Source of the DNA: Catonia carolina
Taxonomy: Eukaryota > Arthropoda > Insecta > Hemiptera > Achilidae
Length of the DNA: 64,000 nt
Assembly (NCBI GenBank): GCA_035578175.1
Contig: JAQMRL010000014.1
Span: 11,260,274 to 11,324,273 of the forward strand
Direction: 5' to 3'
In this document: one piece after another, positions 11,640-22,433 of the stretch
Position numbering within the stretch: position 1 is the first letter of the stretch
Layout of the letters: each line of letters begins with the position of its first letter
Program-made: the position numbers and the translations under genes
The notes under the pieces: generated by a model
Told to the model about the DNA's origin: nothing
What the model saw: the letters and a program-made list of their open reading frames with translations, nothing else
Database searches by the model: none

Positions 11640-12429
11640 AGTGTGTGTGTGTGAACAGAATATCTCAAGAACGGAACATCGTACGAGCTTGAAACTTGAA
11701 ACTTAAGTTACGTACCACTACCGGACTCGACACGAACATTTTCATCAAAATCGGTCAACCGGAAGTGGTAGTTTATTCGTGTAATTTTTCACTTTTTTGC
11801 GATTTTCTCAAAAACTGGTCCTACGATTTTTTTAAAAATCGCCTGGTTTACTCAATTTTTTATTCTCTACAAGATAGGGTAGGCGTCATGTTTGCTGAAA
11901 TTCTGGGTGAGGCTGTTTTCACGTAAAACGTTGTTTTTTTAAGATTACAGCTTTAATATGCATTTTAGCGCAAAACTTTATATAATAAAAGTTGTAGAGA
12001 ATTTAAAATTCTACAACTTTCATTTCAAAATATTTTTTGTATAACGCTTAGTTTAGCGGTAATTTGCGATTTTCTGTTTTTTTCTCACGAAAATGTGTGA
12101 AAAATTGATTTTTTTAAGATTTCGGCCTTAGTATGCATTTTACGACAAAAGTGTATATAATTTAATTTATAGAAAATTAAAAGATCTACAACTTTTATTT
12201 AAAGCATTTTTCTCTACAGAGCCTAGTTTAGAGAGAAAGAGTGATTTTCCGTATTTTTAAGCCAAACTGAGGTTGATTTTCATTTTGCATCATTCACTCA
12301 TGATTAAAATAAGGATATGTTTTTGAGGTTAGTTTTTTGTTTATTTCTAATATTTTATTAATAATGTTAGGTTTATTATTAATCATTTGCATTAGCAAGA
12401 GAAAGTTGTGTGAGTGTTTCACACCAGAT
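11427..12429 (-). mobile_element. Helentron/DINE-1-like element, near-complete copy
   Basis: Reversed copy: starts with ACTTTCTCTTGCCTATATGA (the 3' end with its hairpin CCTATATGAATATATAGG), then a (TG)n tract at about 11563-11650, and ends at the family's 5' end (reversed TCTGGTGTGAAAC). Open frames over the TG repeat are microsatellite artefacts. Confidence 0.75.
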
Positions 12430-12550
12430 TTTTGTTTTTGTTTTAATGTCCAACTGTTCTGCAATTACTGCTAATGCAGACTGTGAAGGATGAAATGATT
12501 TTTTGTAACGTATGAAAATATGCCATGCCTGAATGGGATTCGAACCCAAG
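12430..12550 (-). repeat. tRNA-derived SINE, family A, partial
   Basis: Reversed SINE: T-rich tail, then the tRNA-unrelated part (GTTCTGCAATTACTGC), then a B box (GGATTCGAACCC). The A-box part is missing. It abuts the 5' end of the rolling-circle-type element. A further 5'-end fragment of that element (reversed) follows at about 12605-12645. Confidence 0.7.
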
Positions 12551-12751
12551 ACCGTTTCTTGTTTCTTTCGTGAATCGGACTATAATGTTAAGTTATGTTC
12601 ATTAATATCATTGGCACGAGAAAGTCGTGAGAGTGTTTCACACCAGATTTTATAAAAATTTATCATCTTCACTAAAATAAACTTACTTCGAGAACATTAA
12701 TCATGTTACACCGTATAATCATTTATTAAAAAGAATTAAAAATAGATATTA

Positions 12752-12908
<157 letters not shown>

Positions 12909-13107
12909 TAATGGAATAGGCTTCGTAATACTGGTAACTAGGTTTTAAATATTGGTGAAGCTGTAAGTTAAAATATTTCCTGGATTTATCTATAAATATA
13001 ATTTAAAGATTTCAGAAGGATACAATCTACGTACAAAAAGGTCAAGAACTTCTAACACGTTTACTCATCTAAATAACCTATGAAGATTACAAAGTATTAG
13101 TATGGCT

Positions 13108-14140
13108 GTTGTTAAATATCCCACTCACACGACTTTCTCTTGCCAATGCGAATAATGAACAATATAATCTAACAATAGAAATAAAACAATAAAAATAAAC
13201 AAAAAAACTAACCTCAAAAAAACATAACCTAATTTTAATCGTGAGTGAATGATGCAAAATGAATACCAACCTTAGTTTGGCTTCATAATACGGAAAATCA
13301 GTCTTTCACGCTAAACTAGGTTCTATAGAGAAAAATTCTCAAAATACAAGTTTTAGATCTTTTAATTTCCTATAATTTTGATTTTACAATTTTGTCGTAA
13401 AATGCATGAAAATCGCTAATTACCGCTAAACTAAGCGTTATACAAAAAAAATGTTAAAAAATAAAAGTTGTAGGATTTTAAATTGCCTACAACTTTTATT
13501 ATATACATTTTTGCGCTAAAGCATATTGAAGCAGCAATCTTAAAAAAAAAACAATTGTTTTACGTGAAAACAGCCTCTCCAAGAATTTCAGCAGACATGA
13601 CGCCTACCCTATCTTGTAAAGCATAAAAAATTGAGTAAACGTGGCGATTTAAAAAAAAAATCATAGAACCAGTTTTTGAGAAAATCGCAAACAAGTAAAA
13701 AATTACACGAATAAACTACTACTTCCGGTTGACCGATTTTGATGAAAATGTTCGTGTCGGGTCCAGTAGTGGTATCTAACTTAAGTTTCAAGTTTGTACA
13801 AGGTTCCGTGAGATATTCTGTTTTCACACACACTCACACGCACACGCACACCGGTTGACCGATTTTGATGAAAATGTTCGTGTCAGGTCCAGTAGTGGTG
13901 TCTAACTTAAGTTTCAAGTTTGTACAAGGTTCCGTGAGATATTCTGTTTTCACACACACCCACACGCGCCCGCACACAAACACACACACACACACACACA
14001 CAGACCAATTGCTAAAAATATGTTTTTTGGGTTCAGGGGGTCTGAAAACGCGTAGATCCGGTGAAAACTCGATTTCGATAAATCGACATGAAAACAATGT
14101 TTTCATTCCTATACATTCATATAAGCAAGAGAAAGTAAAA
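13108..14140 (+). mobile_element. Helentron/DINE-1-like element with internal 126-bp duplication
   Basis: Full-length layout in plus orientation: the CACTCACACGACTTTCTCTTGCC end, body, CA-rich tract, then AAGCAAGAGAAAGTA. The segment next to the microsatellite is present twice in tandem (13725-13850 and 13851-about 13976), nearly identical. Confidence 0.75.
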
Positions 14141-14174
14141 AAGTACTGAAATTATAAGTGAAGTTTAAACTTAC

Positions 14175-14334
14175 CCAAAACCATGGCCGCCTTTGTTTCC
14201 GTACAACTCGAGGTTCAAGTCGAAGAAACTTTCACTCTTGCTGCAGTCAACTTCATCCAGTCTTTCACAGACTCTCGTCTCTTGGTCGAAAACAGTTCCA
14301 TTTAGACAAAGGAATTTTATGTCTGTAATTTCTC
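14175..14334 (-). CDS. chitin-binding (CBM14) protein, second half of first domain
   Basis: 160 nt between acceptor TTTCAG (14336-14335) and donor GTAAGT (14174). One nucleotide from the previous exon completes Gly. The translation contains FLCLNGTVFDQETRVCERLD and VDCSKSESFFDLNLELYGN. This gives cysteines four to six of the peritrophin-A fold and the aromatic and acidic residues usual before the last cysteine. Joined to the 16.3-kb exon it makes a complete domain of about 60 residues, which binds chitin in cuticle, tracheal or peritrophic matrices. It ends in a Gly-rich GGHGFG that leads into the linker. Confidence 0.92.
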
Positions 14335-14446
14335 CTGAAATTTAAAAAATATATACACATTTATTAAAAAATCATCAACAAGTCATGAGAATACATAATG
14401 GATATTTAAAAAATTTTCACTATTCAGTTTAAACGGCAAATAAACT

Positions 14447-14990
14447 TTTTTTTGCGTCCAGGAGACTCCAGAAGGAGTATAGGACATGTCAGTTATAACA
14501 CCTGAAATACATATAAGAATCACACAATGTATAACTACTATCAAGAAAGAAATTCTTGTACGCTATACAAAGTTTCACTAATTTTTTCAAATTTTTTCTA
14601 AAGGAATGCAAATTATCACAACATTTTAACAATTTGGGTAATTTATTCATGAATTTTCTCCCTGCGTAAGTAGGTTTTTGTTCAAACAATTTTGTGGAGT
14701 GATTAGCCACATAATAATCATTTCTGTTTCTCGTGTTATGATTGTGAACATTGAAATTCTGCATAAAATTTGTTTGCCTAACATACATAATCACATCAAA
14801 AATGTAGAGAGAGGGAACTCTAAGCAATTTAAGTTCCTTAAATAGTGGCCTGCATGAGGTTAGCTAGTTAGCTACCACCATACACCTAATAGCTTTCTTT
14901 TGAATTTTAAAAACCCTATTCATATTACCCATGCTAGAATTACCCCAACTAAGGTAAAAGGCGGATTACTTTTAGGTCAGTTCATAAAAC
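14447..14990 (-). pseudogene. non-LTR retrotransposon 3' end (type 2), empty-site copy
   Basis: Minus-strand copy of the C-terminal tract and 3' untranslated region of the element at 5.7-7.4 kb (VPSLYIFDVIMYVRQTNF, then STKLFEQKPTYAGRKF). It begins at a poly-T run on the plus strand, which marks its A-tailed 3' end. It lacks the mariner present in the other copy and is 5'-truncated, as usual for LINEs. Confidence 0.8.
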
Positions 14991-15060
14991 AAGTACCACA
15001 AGTTCAAAAAAAGCACCACAAACATAAACCTTGTATATAAAATTTGAATATTATGTGCAT

Positions 15061-15939
15061 TACTTTCTCATGCCTGTATGAATATATATATAGGAAGGAA
15101 AGTATTGTTTTCATGCCGATTTTTCGAAACGAGTTTTCACCGGATCTACACGTTTTCAGACCCCCCTGAACCCAAAAAAAACATGTTTCTAGCGATTGGT
15201 CTGTGTGTGTGTGTGAGTGAATAAAATATCTCAAGAAAGGAACCTCGTACAAACTTGAAAAATGAAACTTAGTAGACACTAGAGGACTCGACACGAACAT
15301 TTTCATCAAAATCGGTCTACCGGAAGTAGTAGTTAATTCGTTTCATTTTTCTTTTTCTTGCGATTTTCTCAAAAACGGCTAAACTAGACTCAGTAGAGAA
15401 AAATGCTCTAAATAAAAGTTGCAGATCTTTTCATTTTCTATACATTTAATTAACATCAAAAATAGCTGCATTTTTTACAGATTTTCATGAAAAAAAGAAA
15501 ATCACTAATTGCCACTAAACTAAGCGTTACACAAAAAAAATGTTTGAAATAAAATTTGTAGGATTTTAATTTCTCTACAACTTTTATTGTATACATTTTT
15601 GCGGTAAAATACATATTAAAGCCGCAATCTTAAAAAATAAAACAATTTTCTTACGAGAAAACAGCTTTTCCAAGAATTTCAGCAGACATAGCGCTTACCC
15701 TATCTTGTAGAGTATAAAAAATTTAGTAAATGAGACGACTTTAAAAAACATCGTACGAGCCGTTTTTAAGAAAATCGCAAAAAAGTGAAAAATGACACGA
15801 ATAAACTACTACTTCCGGTAGAACGATTTTGATGAAAAATTTCGTGTCGGGTCCTCTAGTGGAAACTTAAGTTTCAAGTTTCAACTTCGTAAGATGTTCC
15901 GTTCTTGAGATATTTTGTTCAAACACGCGCGCGCGCGCA

Positions 15940-15977
<38 letters not shown>

Positions 15978-16112
15978 CAATTGCTAGAAATATGTTTTTT
16001 GGGTTCAGGGGATCTGAAAACGTGCAGATCCGGTGAAAACTCAATTTTGAAAAATCGTCATGAAAACAATACTTTCCTTCCTATATATTCATAAAATAGG
16101 AAAGAGAAAGTA
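15061..16112. mobile_element. two Helentron/DINE-1-like copies fused head to head
   Basis: 15061 to about 15377 is a reversed 3' part (ACTTTCTCATGCC ... TCTCAAAAACGG). The sequence then switches without a spacer to a forward copy (GCTAAACTAGACTCAGTAGAG ...) that runs to AGAGAAAGTA near 16112, with a CA tract at 15945-15975. Confidence 0.7.
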
Positions 16113-16271
16113 AAAAACACATGAAATAACAGCTTTTTTCGTTATCAGATTTAAAGACGATTTTCAGATAAACTGACGTATTTTCATTATTAATAGGATT
16201 CATTGACATCCATAACAAAATTTGAGTCTGATATGAAGATTTATAACATACATTTTTATGAAAATGTTTAC

Positions 16272-16395
16272 CTTTTTGGCCAATGGTGCATACGTGAAAC
16301 ATCTGACATCCGGTCTCAATATCTGCATAATATCCTCCGATGACTTTTGCTTCGCATGAGAAGTTTGTTTCCGGCAAATTGTCAAAGTCCAAATA
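16272..16395 (-). CDS. chitin-binding (CBM14) protein, first half of first domain
   Basis: 124 nt between acceptor TACAG (16400-16396) and donor GTAAAC (from 16271), phase 0 to 1. It encodes YLDFDNLPETNFSCEAKVIG, then GYYADIETGCQMFHVCTIGQ. The pattern C-x(13-20)-C-x5-C with GYYAD and the aromatic FHVC is diagnostic of peritrophin-A/CBM14 chitin-binding domains. The intron after QK splits the domain between cysteines three and four. The second domain (exon 2052-4366) is split at the equivalent place, just after its third cysteine, suggesting that the two domains arose by duplication including the intron. Confidence 0.93.
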
Positions 16396-16452
16396 CTGTA
16401 ATATATGTCACACACAAAATTAAATCAATTTACTTGAATAATTTATTAATTT

Positions 16453-16856
16453 TGCCCATAACAGACAGGTAAAGTGTCAAATTATTTACACTCAATCTGT
16501 TCGTTGCGGGGCTAAAATAAATAGTTCTGTTTCTTATCACATGGTCAGCCAATTAAATGACTGAATCATTTAAGAACAGAAGAGGTAGAGGTGTAAAAGA
16601 CACTAATCAGAGTTATCTTCTCTGAAAGTAATGAATTTCATTGTACAGCCAGACCCTGCGGTGAATGAAGTGAAGGTGTCATTTACAGAGTGGAAAATAT
16701 GTGCTTTTCAGAGGGCCCGGCATGCTGATAAGCATACTTTTCCATTCAGTGAGGAAGGTAATGGTAAACCACCTCACTCCTCGTTTTACTTAGTAAAACC
16801 TCTAGAGGTTCAAACCAGCCTTTTGGCTGTTGACCTAAACAACAACACAATTTATT
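16453..16856 (+). repeat. 393-bp (AAC)n retroposon family, full-length copy
   Basis: Starts at TGCCCATAACAGACAGGTAA and runs to CCTTTTGGCTG and AACAACACAA. Confidence 0.85.
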
Positions 16857-16986
16857 AATTAATTAAATTATAAATTTACTTATTATAAAAATTACAATTT
16901 TTAATTTTACAGTTTTTGTATAAAAATTTTGTATTTAGTTACCACCTAAAACATTTTAGCTAAATTTGTTTTGTTTAACATATAAC

Positions 16987-17022
16987 CATAGCGTATAGAA
17001 GAGATCTCTTCTATACGCTATG
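16987..17022. repeat. 36-bp perfect palindrome
   Basis: CATAGCGTATAGAAGAGA is followed immediately by its exact reverse complement, centred on AGATCT, with no loop. It lies just left of a SINE. Confidence 0.95.
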
Positions 17023-17032
17023 ATATAACTCA

Positions 17033-17345
17033 ACCCACCGGGTTGGTCTAGAGGTAAAAGTCGTCGCCAAAATCAGCTGTTTAACAGCTTTTCGGAGACG
17101 AAGGTTCCTGGTTCGAATCCTAGTAAAGGTAGTTACTTTTATACGGATTTGAATACTAGACAGTGGTTACCGGTGTACTTTGATGGTTGGGGTTCAATTA
17201 ACCATATTCTCTCAGGAATGGTCGACCTGAGTCTGTACAAGGCTACACCTCATTTACACGTCATACACATCATCCTCATCTCATTGGGTCATGGGGTTGC
17301 TTATTGTTCTAAATTGAACAGATTGCAACGTACACAAATTAGGGG
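17033..17345 (+). repeat. tRNA-derived SINE, family B
   Basis: CCACCGGGTTGGTCTAGAGG at the head, B-box GGTTCGAATCC at about 17109, and body ending ACACAAATTAGG. The B box matches the tRNA consensus better than in the other copies. Confidence 0.8.
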
Positions 17346-17403
17346 GGAAAAACATATAACTCAGAAATATCCTTCTTTTCTTGATTATAGTACTACCGGT
17401 TGA

Positions 17404-17520
17404 CCAATAACAGGCAAGTGGAGTGTTAAATTATTTGCACTCGATCTGCTAGATCCAGGGCTACGAAAATAGTTCTGTTTCTTATCACATGGTCAGCCAA
17501 GTATATGACTAAAGCATTAA
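17404..17520 (+). repeat. 393-bp retroposon family, 5' fragment
   Basis: Carries the family 5' part (AATAACAGGCAAGTGGAGTG ... CACATGGTCAGCC) and then stops. Confidence 0.7.
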
Positions 17521-17671
17521 ACACATTTAATGCTGAAGAATTAGAGATATCTCTCCCTTTGGGCTGATTACCCGTGCAGCGTGTTCTCTGCTTGCTTTAT
17601 GTACCCCCTACAACTTATGTTACTAATATTTTTATAGATTTATTTTATTTGCGACCTATACACGGATTTTC

Positions 17672-18780
17672 AGCCCGTAACAGACAGGTGGAGTGTCAAA
17701 TTACTTACCCTCAATCTGCTCGTTGCAGGGCTAAAATAAATAGTTCTGTTTCTTATCACGTAGTTAGTCAATTAAATGACTGAATCATTTATAAGGGGAG
17801 ATGGCACGATGGTTTTAACTCAAAATTTCGATTTTTGGTTTTTTATGTTTCTCAATAGTTTACGCCTAAAACAATAATTTTTTTAAGAAAAAATTTAGTT
17901 TTTATCAAGTTTACACAGAAAAATGATTATGTTACCAAGAAACGACTATTTTTCACAATTTTGTACTGCTCGTTTTAATGCAAAGAGCATTTTGAATTTA
18001 AAATATCTGCATCACTGTTTTTTGTATTCTCAGCTGTTGGTTCAGCTTTCTAAACAACTGTTGATGGGAAATTTATTTGTTTGTGTAAATTTTGTTTTTG
18101 ATTTGTGCCTTCTTGTTTCTTGCACTTTCCCGTAAATTTAGATTTTTAACACTAGGTACACTTTTCTCTGAAACCAATAAACCTACCAGGCTGACATTTT
18201 TACCAGTTAATTATCTTGTATATCCACATATACCGACATTTTGATGACTTCCTCAGGTGCTCCAAAAATAGTAATACGCAAAAAAACGTAGAAATCAATT
18301 TGTAAACATTTTATTTTATTCGTAATTTAAAAAAAGTGGTACGGTCCAAAGATTAAATTGAAAAAATGTCAGTACCTCGGGACGAAACCCGACACCTATA
18401 GTGTGTAAAGTTTAATTTCCCTATCTTTTACCAATCCTACGAAAAATGTACCTAAAAGTAGCAAATTTAACATTGGCGGGATACAAAGTACAGTCTCCCC
18501 TTAAGAACAGAAGAGGTCGAGGTGTAATAGACACTAAGAGTTATCTCCTCTGAAAGTAATGAATTTCATTGTACAGCCGGACCCTATGGTGAATGAAGTG
18601 AAGGTGTCATTTGCAGAGTGGAAAATATGTGCTTTTCACAGAGGGCCCGGCATGTTGATAAGCGTACTTTATATTCAGTGAGAAAGGCAGGTAAACCACC
18701 TCACTCCTCATTTTACTTAGTAAAACCTCTAAAGATTCAAACCAGCCTTTCGGCTGATGACCTAAACAACAACAACAACA
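17672..18780 (+). repeat. 393-bp retroposon copy split by a TTAA element
   Basis: 5' part at 17672-17794 and 3' part at 18501-18780, ending GGCTGATGACC(TAAAC)AACAAC. The gap is the MITE at 17795-18500, so the retroposon was there first. Confidence 0.85.
17795..18500. mobile_element. TTAA-targeted MITE inside the retroposon, 706 bp
   Basis: Ends GGGGAGATGGCA and, reversed, GGGGAGACTGTA. The right flank is TTAA. The left flank is TATAA, where other copies of the host retroposon have CATTTAAGAACAG, so the left TTAA seems to have changed. No transposase frame is visible. Similar in length to the 703-bp element at 10630 but different in sequence. Confidence 0.7.
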
Positions 18781-19280
18781 ACATGGATTTATGTTTGCTA
18801 ATAACATAAAAGTAAACAATTCAATGTTTTTTTTAGGTTTATTTTCGTCTGTTATAATAAGTGTATTTGTTTTTTGAATTATTCCATTCACCGTTACGAT
18901 TTTCGCGTAATTTCTTATAAACTACAAATAATAAATATACTTTTGAGGTAAATCTAAAAGTGTAAGCTGGTTTGAACCGATACTTGTAAAGATACGAAAT
19001 TCACAGCTTCAACTGTACCCTGAAAACCCGTTAAAAATACTGAACGAATATACTATACAAGGGTAAAAGATGATATGACGAAAATTCAAAAACGAACTGC
19101 ACGGTTAGAAAAAAAAACGCTTTCTGAGGGCTATATAATAGCAACAAACTGATATCCGACAAGGGGTGTCCCTCTGGAATTACTTAAAATGATAACAAAA
19201 CAGAACCCGCTAGGTGAGACGGCAGGCTGGCGGTAACACCTACCCATGACCCGCTAGGCGAGTCTCTACCACTGAATGTG

Positions 19281-19350
19281 TTAAGAACAGAAGAGGTACA
19301 GGTGTAAAAGAGACTACACTATTTCTCAAGGTTGATGAGCTCTGAACGTA
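19281..19350 (+). repeat. 393-bp retroposon family, short fragment
   Basis: AAGAACAGAAGAGGTACAGG and following bases match the family middle, then diverge. Confidence 0.5.
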
Positions 19351-19364
19351 TACATTGCCCCCTA

Positions 19365-19800
19365 CATGTTGTTTAGGTCAACAGCCAAAAAGCTGGTTTG
19401 AACCTCTAGAGGTTTTACTAAGTAAACACGAGGAGTGAGGTGGTTTACCAGTGCCTTCCTCACTGAGTTGAAAGAGTATGCTTATCAGCATGCCAAGCCC
19501 TCCGAAAAGCGAGTGCTTTTCGGAGGGCTTGGCATGCTGATAAGGGTGGAAAGTGAGTACTTTCCACCCTTCACTTCATTCACCACAGGGTCTGGCTGTA
19601 TAGTGAAATTCATTACTATCAGAGGAGATAACTCTGACTAGTGTCTTTTACACCTCTACCTCTTCTGTTCTTAAATAGTTCAGTCATATAAATAGCTGAC
19701 TATGTGATAAGAAACAGAACTATTTTTTGTAGCCCTGGAACCAACAGATCGAGTGCAATTAATTTAACACTCCATCTGCCCGTTATGGGCATGCCCCCTA
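19365..19800 (-). repeat. 393-bp retroposon copy with two inserted hairpins
   Basis: Reversed copy, from the AACAACA-side end to the head near CTGCCCGTTATGGGC. Its middle contains two perfect hairpins at 19481-19569 that other copies lack (see findings). Confidence 0.85.
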
Positions 19801-19907
19801 CATGGCGTTCTCTAATTACTAAAGAACGCCATGCCCCCTACCAACTTTACAGCTAGCCAATGGACTTCCATCAATGTTGCCAATACTTGCTCTTGTAGCT
19901 CTATTAA

Positions 19908-20516
19908 CCCCTTGCCGATTCCCGACATAATATTACGTCCCACCGATAATGCATGAAAAAGGCCGCTGACGGAATATTACGTCGGCAGTTTTTTGTCCCG
20001 TTTTATTTTGTTTCGTGTCGGCTTATTACGTCGATAGCATTAAGTATTTAATTTTACTGTCTTTCACAATGATATAGAGCGCTAGTACGTAGCTTCAAAG
20101 TAGTCTACGCATATTATCACGAACGCGAAGTGACGTTGTCGTTAGTGACGGCGGTCCATGTGCTCGAGTAATCTATAAATGTAATGATGTTTATGTGTTT
20201 ATAAATATTTTTTAAGTGATTTTTATAAGTGTTTATTTTATGAGTATTTTTTAAGTAATTTTATAGAAAACAATTATTCATATAAGTAAATGAAACAATT
20301 ATGGACTTTTATGGACTTACAGACTTTATTTCAATAATACAACATTAAGATAGGTTAGGTTACCAATTTTTTTAAATGATGAATAAAATATATTTTACAA
20401 GCAAAAATGTTGCTTTTAATATCATATTAAGTCGTAATTAGCTGTAATAATTGTGTTGAAGCAAAAAAAAAGCAAAATAAGATTAATTTCTGAAAAAATA
20501 ATAAACCGGTAAGGGG
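19908..20516. mobile_element. TTAA-flanked piggyBac-type MITE, 609 bp
   Basis: TTAA at 19904-19907 and 20517-20520; inverted ends CCCCTTGCCGATT and (reversed) CCCCTTACCGGTT. piggyBac elements characteristically begin CCC next to TTAA. No transposase frame. The left third is CG-richer, with several ATTACGTC motifs. Confidence 0.85.
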
Positions 20517-20789
20517 TTAAATATTTCGTCAGCAATTTTTTTGCTCTTTCAATAACAATATAACCTATAAACATACAACAAGCTGATTATATTAGAAAAG
20601 AAAGTATTTCTGTTAAGCGCACTATAATCAATGTGTTCAGTAGGAGATGCAAGATGAGAGTGAACTTTTGCGGTTCTTATACACATGCGCGCGTAATGTT
20701 ATCAGGTACAATCTGACAACGCTGGCAAACGTTCTGATTGGTCTAAATGTGTGAAACAGCAGAGCTCATCAAGCGTGAAAAGCATATTA

Positions 20790-21030
20790 GTCACAGTTAT
20801 CTCCTCTGAGATTAATGAATTCAATATACAGCCAGACACTGTGGTGAATGAAAAGAAGGTGTCATTTGCAGGGTGGAAAGTAGATGGTTTTCAGATAACT
20901 TGGCGTGCTGATTAGCATACTTTTCCACTCAGTGAGAAAAGTTATTGGAAAATCACTTAACTTCTTATTTTACTTAGTAAACCCTCTAGAGGTTAAAACC
21001 AGCATTTCGGCTGATGACATACAAACAACA
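20790..21030 (+). repeat. 393-bp retroposon family, diverged 3' copy
   Basis: From TCACAGTTATCTCCTCTGAG to CATTTCGGCTGATGACAT. Confidence 0.7.
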
Positions 21031-21083
21031 CGTTATTTTAAATAATAATATTTTTAATTTGACAGCTTCTATAAAAATATGGT

Positions 21084-22049
21084 GTACAACACTCACACAA
21101 CTTTCTATTTCCAATGCAAATAATTAACAATATAACCTAAAACTAGTAATAAAACATTAGAAATAAACAAAAACTAACCTAAAAAAACATAACCTTATTT
21201 TAATCATGAGTGAAAGACGCAAAATGAAAATCAACCTCAGTTTGGCTTAAAAATACGGAAAATCACTCTTTCAAGCTAAACTAATCTCTGTAGAGAAAAT
21301 GCTCTAAATAAAAGTTGTAGATCTCTTCTTAATTTCCTGTACATTTGATTATTATACACGTTGGTCGTAAAATGCATACTAAGGCAGAAATCTTATGAAA
21401 ATCGATTTTTTAAACATTTTCGTGAGAAAAAAACAGAAAATCTTTAATTACCGTTAAACTGAGCATTTTACAAAAAAATTGAAATAATAGTAGTAGGTTT
21501 TTAAATTTTCTACAGTTTTTATAATACATTTTTGCGCTAAAATTCATATTAAAGTCGCAATCTTAAAAAACAATTTTTTTACGAGAAAACCTTCCCAAGA
21601 ATTTTAGCAGACACGGCACCTTCCCTATCTTGTAGAGCATAAAAAATTTAGTATGAGGCGATTTTTTAAAAAATCGTAGGAGCCGTTTTTGTGAAATTCG
21701 CAAAAGAGTGAAAAATGACACGAATGAAACTACTACCTTCGGTTGACCGATTTTGATGAAAATGTTAGTGTTGGGTCCTCTAGTGGTAACTAACTCAGGT
21801 TTCAAGTTTCAAATTCGTACGATATTCCGTTTTTGAGATATTCCGTACGCGCACGCGCGCGCGCGCGCGCACACACACACACACAAACACACAGACCAAT
21901 CGCTAAAAACACGTTTTTTTTTGGGTTCAGGGGGTCTGAAAACATCCGGTAAAAACTCGATATCGAAAAATCGACATGAATACAATACTTTACTTCCTAT
22001 ATGCCATATTCATATAGGCATATATTCGTATAGGCAAGAGAAAGTAAAA
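21084..22049 (+). mobile_element. Helentron/DINE-1-like element
   Basis: ACACTCACACAACTTTCTATTTCC at the 5' side, a mixed CG/CA tract at about 21847-21893, and 3' end with a duplicated hairpin (CATATTCATATAGGCATATA) before GGCAAGAGAAAGTA. Confidence 0.75.
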
Positions 22050-22433
22050 AAAAATGTATGGCTATTTATTGTTGTTTAGGTCAACAGCCGAAAGGCTGTT
22101 TCGAACCTGTAGAGGTTTTACTGAGTAAAAACGAGGAGTGAGGTTGTTTACCATTGCCTTCCTCACTGAGTTGAAAGAGTACGCTTATCAGCATGCCAGG
22201 CCTTTCGAAAAGCACCCACTTTCCACCCTGCAAATGACACCTTCACTTCATTCACCACAGGGTCTGGCTGTATAGTGAAATTCATTACTCTCAGAGGAGA
22301 TAACTCTGACTAAAGTATTTTACACCTTTACCTCTTCTGTTCGTAAATAGTTCAGTCATATAGTTGGCTGACTATGTGATAAGTAACAGAACTATTTTTT
22401 ATAGCCCTGGAACCAACAGATCGAGTGCAAATA

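Noticed and set aside
11333..11668. Open frames rich in alternating Cys-Val or His-Thr (also near 13.8-14.1, 37.2-37.5, 42.4 and 52.6-53.1 kb)
   Set aside because: These are translations of CA/GT microsatellites inside the DINE-like family; they change with tract length and are not conserved as protein.
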